From assembly GCF_046506625.1 (NCBI RefSeq), contig NZ_JBKFFP010000006.1, positions 124,001 to 188,000 of the forward strand: a stretch of DNA of 64,000 bases, in the 5' to 3' direction. Under the pieces are notes generated by a model, which had not been told where the DNA came from, did not search any database, and worked only from the letters and a program-made list of their open reading frames with translations. Below, one piece after another: positions 33,242 through 40,832 of this stretch; position 1 is the first letter of the stretch; every line of letters starts with the position of its first letter. This DNA is from Zhengella sedimenti (GTDB lineage: Bacteria > Pseudomonadota > Alphaproteobacteria > Rhizobiales > Rhizobiaceae). The translations under genes and the position numbers were made by a program.

Positions 33242-35032
33242 TCATTGCCCCTTGCGCCCGGCCATGACACCGATCGTCTCCAGCGCGATGGCGAGGTCTG
33301 TCTTGAGCCACGCCCACAGCGAATCGATTCGCAGTGCATAGGCATGGTCCCAGCCCACCTTCGAGCGCACATCCTCGATGCTTTCGTCATAGCCCTGGCG
33401 CACCTGCGCAAGTCCCGTGACACCCGGCAATATGCCGTAGGTTCGCTCGACATAGAGCGGGATGCTGGTCTCCAGCCGGCCGAAGAAGACCGGGCGTTCC
33501 GGTCGCGGGCCGATCAGCGACATCTCGCCACGCAGGACATTGATCGCCTGCGGCAGTTCGTCAATGCGTGTGCGGCGCAGGAACCGCCCGACCCGCGTCA
33601 CCCTGGGGTCGCCCTTCGACGCCCAGGCCGCACCATTGCGTTCGGCATCCTGCCCCATGGTGCGGAACTTGATGAGTTCGAAAAGCTCCGTGCGATCCGG
33701 CAGCGCCCGCCCGACGCGCAATTGACGGTAGAAGACCGGTCCCCGGCTTTCCAGCTTGATGGCGAGGGCGACCGGCCCGTAGACCACGGCAAGCAGCGCG
33801 AGAAGAACGGAACCGCCGGCAAGATCGAAGGCCCGTTTGGCCAGCCGCACCGATGGCGGCAGCGCATGATCCTCGCCCGCGCCATTCCTTTTTGCCCATT
33901 GCCCGCGCACATCGAACCGGCCCAGCATCCACATGAGCGCGCCGAAACCGCTGGCCGCGTAGCCGGCCAGCACCGTGGCCGCCAACGTCTGCAGGCGCGA
34001 GCGGCGATGCTCGGCCACCGCCAGTCCGGAGAGCGCAAACAGCAGGCTTGTCCAGGCAAGGACGGCCGGCGCGATCCACGCCGTTTGCGACAACCCCAGA
34101 AGCGTGAGACTGACAAAGGCCGCCAGCAGCAGGAACGGCATGATGGCGCGCAGGCCCTTGCCGGACAGGAAGGCATAGGCGAGCCCCGGACGGCGCGGAT
34201 CGGCAAGACGGAACAACCGGATCGCCTGTTGCAGGTTGCCCGCGCCGATGCGCAGGCGCCGCGCGAATTCCTGGCCCGGACGGGTGCGCTCCCGTTCCGA
34301 AATGGCGATGCCCGCATCCAGGACCCCGCGATACCCCTGCGCGACGATCCCCATCGGCAGGATGAAGTCGTCGTTGATCGTGCCGGCCGCCAGGGGCCGG
34401 AACGCCGCGCGCCGGAACACATGGAAGGCGCCCGAAAAGCCGAGCGGCGAACCGAGCGCCGCCTCGCCGAGCCTCAGCCTGTTCTGGAATTCCCAGTAGC
34501 GCCGCTCTCCGGGGGTGCCGTTCTCCGCACAATCGTAGAGCCCGCCGGCAACCCCCACCGTCTCGTCGGCGAAGGCGGCGGCCGCGCGCCACAATGCCTG
34601 GGACGGAAGGCTTGCCGATGCATCCGTCAGCGCGACGAGAGGCGTGTCGGACGCGCCAACCGCTTCGTTGATCACCGCGATCTTGCCGCGGTTGACAGCG
34701 TGTGCATGGACCCGGGCATCGATCCCCCTTGCCTGCAAGGCGCGTGTGTCCTTGACGGCAATGGACGGCGTCCCGTCGGTGGAACCGTCGCAATGGATGC
34801 GCACATGCAACCGCTCGGCCGGATAGTCGAGCGCGCCGATATTGGCGATCTTGGCGCTGATGGTCCGCGCTTCCTGATAGGCGGTGACGATCAGCGTCAC
34901 GTGCGGCGGCGGCTCAACCTGCGCCATCGGTCCGGAGTTTGCGCGGCGCGCCAGTGCCAGCAGGCTGAGCGGGTAGATCAGGTGATGATGAAGCGCGGCA
35001 AGAGCGCCTGTCCAGAAAACGGTTTCAAGCAT
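33242..35032 (-). CDS. Fusion of GT2 glycosyltransferase and polyprenyl-phosphate sugar phosphotransferase
   Basis: A 596-aa membrane protein joining two exopolysaccharide enzymes. Residues about 40-270 form a family 2 glycosyltransferase (VTLIVTAYQEARTI, ALTDASA and a FSGAFHVFRR region). Four hydrophobic helices follow (about 285-385). The last 200 residues are a bacterial sugar transferase of the WcaJ/ExoY type, the enzyme that loads the first sugar on the lipid carrier: KRAFDLAGGSVLLALLAVV, the ELIKFRTM motif, RRTRIDELPQAINVLRGEMSLIGPRPE and GILPGVTGLAQV. These are separate proteins in most clusters. It is coupled to the upstream glycosyltransferase by an 8-bp overlap. The start at 35032 is preferred over an open extension inside that gene. 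Confidence 0.88.
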   Translation of the reverse strand: MLETVFWTGALAALHHHLIYPLSLLALARRANSGPMAQVEPPPHVTLIVTAYQEARTISAKIANIGALDYPAERLHVRIHCDGSTDGTPSIAVKDTRALQARGIDARVHAHAVNRGKIAVINEAVGASDTPLVALTDASASLPSQALWRAAAAFADETVGVAGGLYDCAENGTPGERRYWEFQNRLRLGEAALGSPLGFSGAFHVFRRAAFRPLAAGTINDDFILPMGIVAQGYRGVLDAGIAISERERTRPGQEFARRLRIGAGNLQQAIRLFRLADPRRPGLAYAFLSGKGLRAIMPFLLLAAFVSLTLLGLSQTAWIAPAVLAWTSLLFALSGLAVAEHRRSRLQTLAATVLAGYAASGFGALMWMLGRFDVRGQWAKRNGAGEDHALPPSVRLAKRAFDLAGGSVLLALLAVVYGPVALAIKLESRGPVFYRQLRVGRALPDRTELFELIKFRTMGQDAERNGAAWASKGDPRVTRVGRFLRRTRIDELPQAINVLRGEMSLIGPRPERPVFFGRLETSIPLYVERTYGILPGVTGLAQVRQGYDESIEDVRSKVGWDHAYALRIDSLWAWLKTDLAIALETIGVMAGRKGQ

Positions 35033-36089
35033 GATGAGCCTCCAGCGCCCGGTATGCGCTCCGGGTCTCGGCGAGCGAGAGATGCGATTGGATGAAGAGG
35101 CGCGGATTGGCCCGTGGCGGATTGGCAAGACCGCCGATCAGCGCCGTCGCCAGCCATTGCGGATCGCGGTCATCGACCGTGACAGCGGTGCCGGAGACCG
35201 GGCAAAGCCCGTCGCGCACGCCGCCCACGTCGCTGGCGACAACTGCTATGCCGCAGGCCTGGGCCTCCAGGATCGACAGCGGCAGGCCCTCGGATCGCGA
35301 CGGCAGGCAGAACAGGTCAAGCGCGGGATAGACATCGGCGGGGCTGTCGGTCCGTCCTGCCAGCAGCACGCGATGCGCGAGGCCGAGATGTTCGATCCGG
35401 CTTGCCAGCCTCTCCCGTTCGCTGCCCTCGCCCCAGATGACAACGAGAACATGGTCGGGCAGGAAGCGCGCCGCCTCGACAAGCCTGTCAAACCCCTTGA
35501 CGCGTTCCAGCCGCCCGACACCGCCCACGATCCGTCTGTCGAGCGGCAGGCCGAGCCGTGCGCGCGCCGCATCGCGGCGGGCCGGGCGGAACATGTCGCA
35601 GTCCACCCCGTTCGGGATCACGCGGAAGGACAGGCCGGTGCCCTTCGACGCGGCGGCAGCGACGACCGGCGAAACGGCGATCCTGTCGGGCCGCACGCAA
35701 CGGAGCGCTGCCTGCATGACAAGGCGCCGCCGCCTGTTTTCCAGGTGCCAGGCGTCGTGCTCGACATGGGCCAGCGAGCGTATGCCGGCAAGACGCGCCG
35801 CAGCGCCGCCATAGACGAGCGGCCCTGCATGATGGGTGACGACGCTGGTCGCGCCCATCCCGCGCAGGTGCCGTGCCATGCGCACGGGCAATAAAGGCTG
35901 CAGGCCGGGCGCCTTGCCAAAGGCCGTGAGCCGGGCCTTCGCCAGGGCGGCTTTTGGCCAGGTAGCAGCAAGCGTTTCCACGCTTCCTTCGAGGCTGAAG
36001 ACATGAATGCCGGGCATCCCGGCCAGCGCGAGCACCAATTGCTCGATGCCGCCGGGCGCCAGGTTCTGGACGATGTGAACTTGCGTCAA
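35025..36089 (-). CDS. GT4-family glycosyltransferase (TTG start)
   Basis: A 354-aa GT-B glycosyltransferase. The N-terminal domain begins VHIVQNLAPGGIEQLVLAL. The donor-site half has FRVIPNGVDCDMFRP, IVGGVGRLERVKGFDRLVEAA and the GT4 E-x7-E motif SRSEGLPLSILEAQACGIAVVASDVGG. It would add one sugar to the repeat unit on the cytoplasmic face. The start is taken as TTG at 36089, because an AAGGGAG Shine-Dalgarno sits 7 bases before it. A sigma-54 promoter match lies 38 bases farther up, and no ATG is available near the conserved N-terminus. Confidence 0.87.
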   Translation of the reverse strand: MTQVHIVQNLAPGGIEQLVLALAGMPGIHVFSLEGSVETLAATWPKAALAKARLTAFGKAPGLQPLLPVRMARHLRGMGATSVVTHHAGPLVYGGAAARLAGIRSLAHVEHDAWHLENRRRRLVMQAALRCVRPDRIAVSPVVAAAASKGTGLSFRVIPNGVDCDMFRPARRDAARARLGLPLDRRIVGGVGRLERVKGFDRLVEAARFLPDHVLVVIWGEGSERERLASRIEHLGLAHRVLLAGRTDSPADVYPALDLFCLPSRSEGLPLSILEAQACGIAVVASDVGGVRDGLCPVSGTAVTVDDRDPQWLATALIGGLANPPRANPRLFIQSHLSLAETRSAYRALEAHHA

Positions 36090-36126
36090 CTTGCGCTCCC
36101 TTGCGCGTGATTGTTGCGGGAGCCGC

Positions 36127-36142
36127 TGCAAATGCCGTGCCG
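36127..36142 (-). promoter_or_regulatory. Sigma-54 promoter for the minus-strand glycosyltransferase pair
   Basis: Reading the minus strand, CGGCACG-N4-TTGCA (36142 to 36127) matches the -24/-12 consensus TGGCACG-N4-TTGCA with one mismatch in the first base and the correct GG/GC spacing. The glycosyltransferase start codon lies 38 bases downstream. Confidence 0.65.
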
Positions 36143-36271
36143 GAAGGAATGGCCCGTTTTTCCGTGATTCCAACGCAAAATGCGAAACCGGCTTCATCCC
36201 GGCCATCGCAGTTTGCGAATGCCAGGCCCCGTCTGCGTGCCCGAACCCTTTTCCCGCCGCCTCCGAATCGG

Positions 36272-36287
36272 TGGCACGGCTCTTGCT
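36272..36287 (+). promoter_or_regulatory. Sigma-54 promoter for the STAS-export operon
   Basis: TGGCACG-N4-TTGCT at 36272-36287 is a full match to the -24/-12 consensus. The STAS gene starts 34 bases after it, with an AAAAGGAGA Shine-Dalgarno in between. The rest of the 231-bp gap between the divergent genes holds only this and the minus-strand promoter. Confidence 0.75.
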
Positions 36288-36320
36288 GAAGCCGTTCAGG
36301 GGGCGAAAAGGAGAATTGCC

Positions 36321-36608
36321 ATGACCAGGACCATCACGATCAGCGGAGACCTTGACGCGGCAAGGATTACCGCCATGCGGGAAGACATCGACCGCGTTGC
36401 CGCAGGCGACGCGGATGTCACGCTCGACATGACCCAATGCCGGTTCATCGATTCCTCGGGCGTCGGTGCGATCGTCTATCTGCACAAGCGGATGCGCGCG
36501 CGCGGCTACCGGGTGAGCCTTTCGGGTCTCGATGGCCAGCCGCTCAAGCTCCTGCGCCATCTGGGCATCGCCGGCCTGCTCGCGGCCGGGAGCCGGAGCG
36601 CGGCATGA
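36321..36608 (+). CDS. STAS-domain anti-sigma-factor antagonist-like protein
   Basis: A 95-aa single STAS domain. Strand-loop CRFIDSSGVGAIVYLHKRM contains the Ser-Ser pair at the phosphorylation site of SpoIIAA/RsbV. Such proteins are switched by a serine kinase of the RsbW type and a PP2C phosphatase. A HATPase-REC-SpoIIE fusion 5 kb away is the obvious partner. The gene heads an operon whose other members build and export polysaccharide, so it may gate synthesis or export post-translationally. It ends with an ATGA overlap with the next gene. Confidence 0.87.
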   Translation: MTRTITISGDLDAARITAMREDIDRVAAGDADVTLDMTQCRFIDSSGVGAIVYLHKRMRARGYRVSLSGLDGQPLKLLRHLGIAGLLAAGSRSAA

Positions 36609-36961
36609 TGACGAAGCGTCCCCTTGCCGACCTCCTCCTGGCGGCCCTGCTGCCGGCCATGACGGCCTGTGTCCATCCCTGGCCGCCCGCGGCGCGCGGC
36701 GGGATCGCCGGCCAGCCAGCGCCGACGACCGAAATGGCAGGCATTCATGCGGCGGTGAAGAACGCGACCGCCGCCGGATCGCTTGCGCCTGCCGAGGCGC
36801 TTGCGGCACGCGAACGCCTCGACCTCGCGGCCCGCGAATACCGCGCAGGGCTTGAGGCCGATGCGGATGCCGGCCTGCTCGATGTTTCGCTGCGGCTCGG
36901 TGGTGGCGATATCGCCACGCGAACCGGGCGCAGCACATGCCTGAAAGCGCCATGTTCCTGA
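36605..36961 (+). CDS. Hypothetical lipoprotein, 118 aa
   Basis: Not recognised. The N-terminus (MMTKRPLADLLLAALLPAMTACVHP) has a signal peptide with a lipobox-like MTAC, so a lipid-anchored envelope protein is likely. The mature part is an Ala-rich helix-forming stretch (AEALAARERLDLAAREYRAG) and a C-terminal segment ending CLKAPCS. It lies between the STAS gene (ATGA overlap) and the polysaccharide export gene, suggesting a role in the export machinery. Confidence 0.6.
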   Translation: MMTKRPLADLLLAALLPAMTACVHPWPPAARGGIAGQPAPTTEMAGIHAAVKNATAAGSLAPAEALAARERLDLAAREYRAGLEADADAGLLDVSLRLGGGDIATRTGRSTCLKAPCS

Positions 36962-36975
36962 CCGGAGGACGCCAG

Positions 36976-39087
36976 ATGCCCATTGCCACGCTCATCCGCC
37001 TCCTGGCGGCACTCGCCATGCTCGCTTTCTCACTGCCGGCGGCAAGGGCATCGGATAACGAGACGATCAGGATCGGCGACACGCTGTCGCTCGTCCTTCC
37101 GGGCGAGGACAGCCTGACCGGCGATTTCCCTGTTGATCGCAAGGGCGCCATTGCCCTGCCCGAGATCGGCCCCGTCCGGATCGCCGGAATGCCGCTGGAC
37201 GAAGCCGCCGAACTGGTACGTGACCGGCTGTCCGTCGCTTTCCGCGATGTGGCGCGCCTGACGATGCGGCTCAAGGAGCGCAAGCTGTTCGTCGCCGTGG
37301 CCGGTCAGGTCCGCAAGCCGGGAACGCTGGAACTGCCCGGCGACGCGACGGTGGAAGTGGCGATCGCCGAGGCCGGCGGCATCAATGCGGGCGCCCAGCT
37401 CGACCGGTTGAAACTCATTCGCGGAGACCGGGAAATCGGCTTCAACTACAAGCACTACCTGGACACCGGCGACCTGTCGGTATTGCCGAAGCTCCAGCCG
37501 CTCGACATCATCTTCGTGCCGATCTCGCCGCTGACCGGCAACGTCCATATCGACTTCGACGCGGAAACGCTGTCACGCGCCGGCGATGGCGCCGATGCCG
37601 GCGGTTCGGTACGCATCTTCGGCGAGGTCCAGAAGCCGGCGCAATTCGCCTTCAAGGAAAACATGTCTATCGTCGACCTGATCATGCGGGCCGGCGGCGT
37701 GACCCGCTTTGCCGCGGTCGAGCAGATCCGTGTCATCACCGACCAGGGACCTGTCCTCTTCAACCTCCAAGCCTATCTGGACAGCGGTGATCCGGCGCTG
37801 ATGCCGCCGCTTGAGAAGGGCGCCACCATCTTCGTGCCGATCCTGGCCGACCAGATCAAGCGCGGCAAGCACACCGTCTACATCATGGGAGAGGTGGCCA
37901 AGCCCGGCGCCTTCGAGGCCCAGAAGGGCACGACCTTCATCGACATCCTCGCCAATTCCGGCGGGCCGACACGCTTCGCCGAAACCCGCCAGATCCGCAT
38001 CATCCGGGCCACCGGCGATGTCGAGATGTTCGACCTTGTCGCCTTCACCGAGGGCAAGATCACCGACATCCCGCTTGTTCAGCCGGGCGACGCGATCCTG
38101 GTCCCGGAAAAGACGGAAACGCAGGAACCGTCCTGGACCAGGCTTCCGCCGACCCGCACGGTCCAGGTCATGGGTGCCGTCACCAAGCCCGGCCGCTACG
38201 AATGGGCCGACGAGATGAGCCTGTTCGACCTCATCGGCCATGCGGGCGGACCGACGGCCAAGGGCGACCTTGCCGCCATCCAGATCGTCAAGCGCGCCGA
38301 TGGAAAGGCTGAAACCGTGACCTTCGACATGAAGGCCTATCTGGACAATGGCGGCAGCGAGGCGAGCGTGCCGGTCATTCGTGCCGGCTATGTCATCGTT
38401 GTTCCCGAACTGCCCGTCGATCCCAACGACAACAAGTCGCTCTGGGTGCGCCAGGATGCCGACCGCTCGATCTATGTCATGGGCGCGGTGGGTTCGCCCG
38501 GCCGTTATGCCTTTGACAGATCGCTCGGATTTCTCGACATCCTGTCGGCAGCCGACGGACCGACGGAAAGCGCGGACCTGCGCCGCATCCGCGTTTCGCT
38601 GCGCGGCCAGGCCAATGCCGAACCCATCCTCGTCGACCTGCTCCGCTACATGGAAACCGGCGACGAGCGCGTGCTGCCCCGCCTGGAACCCGGAGACATG
38701 ATCTATGTGCCGGGCCATGACCGCACATGGACAGAGATCGCCACGGGCGACACGGTGCGCGTGCTCGGCGCTGTCGGCAAGCCTGGACGCTATTCCTTTA
38801 CCACCCGCATGAACATCCTCGACCTTCTGGCGCAGGCTGGCGGACCGACGGACGCGGCGCTTCAGGACAGGATCGTCGTGGTCAACATGGGCAAGGAAAA
38901 CAAGGCCTTCCACTTCGATCTCGAAGCCTTCACGCGAACCGGCGACCCCTCGAGGCTGCCGGTGGTGCGCCCCGGCGACACGGTCTACGTGCCCGACAAG
39001 ACCCAGAGCCACTGGGCCAGGGTGATGGAAACGGTGAAGGACGCCGCCCAGATCGTCGCGCTCTTCGCGGCAGTCGCGGCCCTGTGA
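36976..39087 (+). CDS. Polysaccharide export protein with multiple SLBB domains (Wza-like)
   Basis: A 703-aa exported protein. A Sec signal peptide (LPAARA) is followed by a Poly_export domain (IRIGDTLSLVLPGEDSLTGDFPVDRKGAIALPEIG). Six SLBB-type repeats follow, each with a G-x-V-x-x-P-G-like turn (VAGQVRKPG, IFGEVQKPA, IMGEVAKPG, VMGAVTKPG, VMGAVGSPG, VLGAVGKPG). A hydrophobic C-terminal helix closes it (IVALFAAVAAL), probably the outer-membrane segment. Wza has two SLBB domains and is about 380 aa, so this is a much longer periplasmic stack. No lipobox is seen. The start at 36976 follows a CGGAGGA Shine-Dalgarno; an ATG at 36937 overlapping the previous gene is less likely. Confidence 0.87.
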   Translation: MPIATLIRLLAALAMLAFSLPAARASDNETIRIGDTLSLVLPGEDSLTGDFPVDRKGAIALPEIGPVRIAGMPLDEAAELVRDRLSVAFRDVARLTMRLKERKLFVAVAGQVRKPGTLELPGDATVEVAIAEAGGINAGAQLDRLKLIRGDREIGFNYKHYLDTGDLSVLPKLQPLDIIFVPISPLTGNVHIDFDAETLSRAGDGADAGGSVRIFGEVQKPAQFAFKENMSIVDLIMRAGGVTRFAAVEQIRVITDQGPVLFNLQAYLDSGDPALMPPLEKGATIFVPILADQIKRGKHTVYIMGEVAKPGAFEAQKGTTFIDILANSGGPTRFAETRQIRIIRATGDVEMFDLVAFTEGKITDIPLVQPGDAILVPEKTETQEPSWTRLPPTRTVQVMGAVTKPGRYEWADEMSLFDLIGHAGGPTAKGDLAAIQIVKRADGKAETVTFDMKAYLDNGGSEASVPVIRAGYVIVVPELPVDPNDNKSLWVRQDADRSIYVMGAVGSPGRYAFDRSLGFLDILSAADGPTESADLRRIRVSLRGQANAEPILVDLLRYMETGDERVLPRLEPGDMIYVPGHDRTWTEIATGDTVRVLGAVGKPGRYSFTTRMNILDLLAQAGGPTDAALQDRIVVVNMGKENKAFHFDLEAFTRTGDPSRLPVVRPGDTVYVPDKTQSHWARVMETVKDAAQIVALFAAVAAL

Positions 39088-39094
39088 GGCGCCG

Positions 39095-39781
39095 ATGATT
39101 TCCAAGACCCGCCTACTGGCCGCGCAAAGGGCCTATTCCGCGACGCTCGGGCGCGGCGCCCGGACGCTGGCCGTCACCGGGTCGCAGCCCGATGCCGGCT
39201 CCTGCGGCCTGGCCTTCGACATCGCCGCCGCCGGCGCCGGTTTTGGCAAGCGTGTCCTGCTCGTGCGCGCCCATCTCACGCAGGCGGGAGACGGATGCCC
39301 GGACGGGCTTGGAACCGGTCTCGAGGATATTCGTGCCGCGTGCAGGCCGGAGGCCAACATGCTGTGGACGCTGGACGTACCTTCGGGCACGCGCCTTCAC
39401 GCGCTGCTCAACGACGGCCAGTGCCTGCCGGAAGCATCCGCGCAATGGCTTGCCGATTTCGATTCCGTCATTTTCGACTGCCCGCCCTTCGAGACGGCGC
39501 AGCCTGCCATATACACGCCGCTCACGGCATCCGCGGCCGAGGCGGTCATCCTCGTCACCATGCCCGGGGCGGTGGCCCGCAACGGCCTGGAGGAGGTCCT
39601 GAAATGGCTGACGGAGTCCGGTGCCGTCGTTTCGGCCCTCGTTCTCAACGACAAGTTCAACCCGACGCTGGCCCAGGAAATGATCCGCGAGGCCAACCGG
39701 TTGCGGCGCATCCTGCCCGGCCTCGTGCGTTACCTGACGCGCAAGGTCGAGGGATGGACCGCCCTCAACATGCATCAGTGA
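39095..39781 (+). CDS. CpsD/CapB-like protein with degenerate P-loop
   Basis: A 228-aa protein resembling the cytoplasmic kinase part of polysaccharide co-polymerases (BY-kinase/ParA-like fold). Matching features are RTLAVTGSQPDAGSCGLAFDIA at the P-loop position, FGKRVLLVRAHL, the Walker B-like FDSVIFDCPP and ILVTMPGAVARNGLEEVLKWL. The P-loop lacks the essential Gly-Lys-Ser/Thr: it reads AGSCG. There is no C-terminal Tyr cluster either. It is therefore probably a non-catalytic regulator or scaffold for the Wzz-like protein encoded at 51962. It sits 7 bases after the export gene. Confidence 0.72.
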   Translation: MISKTRLLAAQRAYSATLGRGARTLAVTGSQPDAGSCGLAFDIAAAGAGFGKRVLLVRAHLTQAGDGCPDGLGTGLEDIRAACRPEANMLWTLDVPSGTRLHALLNDGQCLPEASAQWLADFDSVIFDCPPFETAQPAIYTPLTASAAEAVILVTMPGAVARNGLEEVLKWLTESGAVVSALVLNDKFNPTLAQEMIREANRLRRILPGLVRYLTRKVEGWTALNMHQ

Positions 39782-39787
39782 GGTCCC

Positions 39788-40810
39788 ATGATCCTGCATT
39801 ACCTGGACGCCCGCTATGTCGGCGGCATCGAAACCCATGTCGAGACAATTGCCGCTGCGCAGCGCGCCATGGGCCTGGATGCGCGCATCCTCCTCCATGC
39901 CGTCTACCCCGGCAGTCCGGCGCATGAACGCTTCCGGGCAAGCGGCATGCCGCTTCTCGTGGCCGGTGACACCCTCGGCCTGTGCCGCTGGCTGCGCATC
40001 ATGGCACCCGGCATGCTGCATACCCATGGATACAAGGCCGGCATCCTGGGCCGCCTGGCCGCAAGGCTGACCGGCGTGCCCGTGGTTTCCACCTTCCATG
40101 CCGGCGAGCGTGCGCCCGGCATGGTCGGTGTCTACCAATGGATCGACGAGAAGACGGCGTTCCTGGGCGGACGCCTGGCGGTCTCGCGCGACATCGCATT
40201 CGCCCTCCCCGCGCCAGCCCCGGTCATCCGCAATTTCGTCACGCCTGCGGTATCGCCGCGCCCGGAGCCTGCAACGCCGGTTTTCCTGTTTGCCGGCCGG
40301 CTCTCCCCGGAAAAGGGGCCGGACCTGTTCCTCAAGCTGGCGAACATGCGGCCGGGCCTCGGCGAATGGCGGATGCTGGGTGACGGACCGATGCGCGAGG
40401 AACTTGTGCTTTCGCTGTCCAGCCCGGCTGTCATGGAAGGCTTCGCCATCAACATCGCGCCGTGGCTGGAACGCACGACGGCCCTGGTCATGACCAGCCG
40501 GAGGGAAGGCCTGCCCATGGCCGCGCTGGAAGCGATGGGACTGGGCGTGCCCGTCATTGCGCCTGCCGTCGGCGCGCTGCCGGACCTTGTACGCGACGGA
40601 GAGAACGGTTTTCTCTATCCCGCCGGCGACATGAACGCGGCGGCAGACTGCATCGACCGGCTGATGGCCTGCGATGCGGCTGCGCGCGCCGCCATGAGCA
40701 TGGCGGCAATCGCCACCATCCGCGCCGGCTACTCCCCGCAAACCGCCATGCCGGCCATATTCGAGGCTTACAGGCGCGCCGGCGGCCGCCCGCAAGCCAT
40801 CGCGGCCTGA
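39788..40810 (+). CDS. GT4-family glycosyltransferase
   Basis: A 340-aa GT-B enzyme. The N-terminal acceptor domain begins MILHYLDARYVGGIETHVETIA. The donor half has VFLFAGRLSPEKGPDLFLKLA, RMLGDGPMREEL and SRREGLPMAALEAMGLGVPVIAPAVGALPDLV with the E-x7-E motif. It is the last gene of the plus-strand operon that starts with the STAS gene, with only six bases separating it from the CpsD-like gene. It converges on the phosphatase gene. Confidence 0.92.
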   Translation: MILHYLDARYVGGIETHVETIAAAQRAMGLDARILLHAVYPGSPAHERFRASGMPLLVAGDTLGLCRWLRIMAPGMLHTHGYKAGILGRLAARLTGVPVVSTFHAGERAPGMVGVYQWIDEKTAFLGGRLAVSRDIAFALPAPAPVIRNFVTPAVSPRPEPATPVFLFAGRLSPEKGPDLFLKLANMRPGLGEWRMLGDGPMREELVLSLSSPAVMEGFAINIAPWLERTTALVMTSRREGLPMAALEAMGLGVPVIAPAVGALPDLVRDGENGFLYPAGDMNAAADCIDRLMACDAAARAAMSMAAIATIRAGYSPQTAMPAIFEAYRRAGGRPQAIAA

Positions 40811-40832
40811 CGGGCAGATCGGCAGGCGCCGG

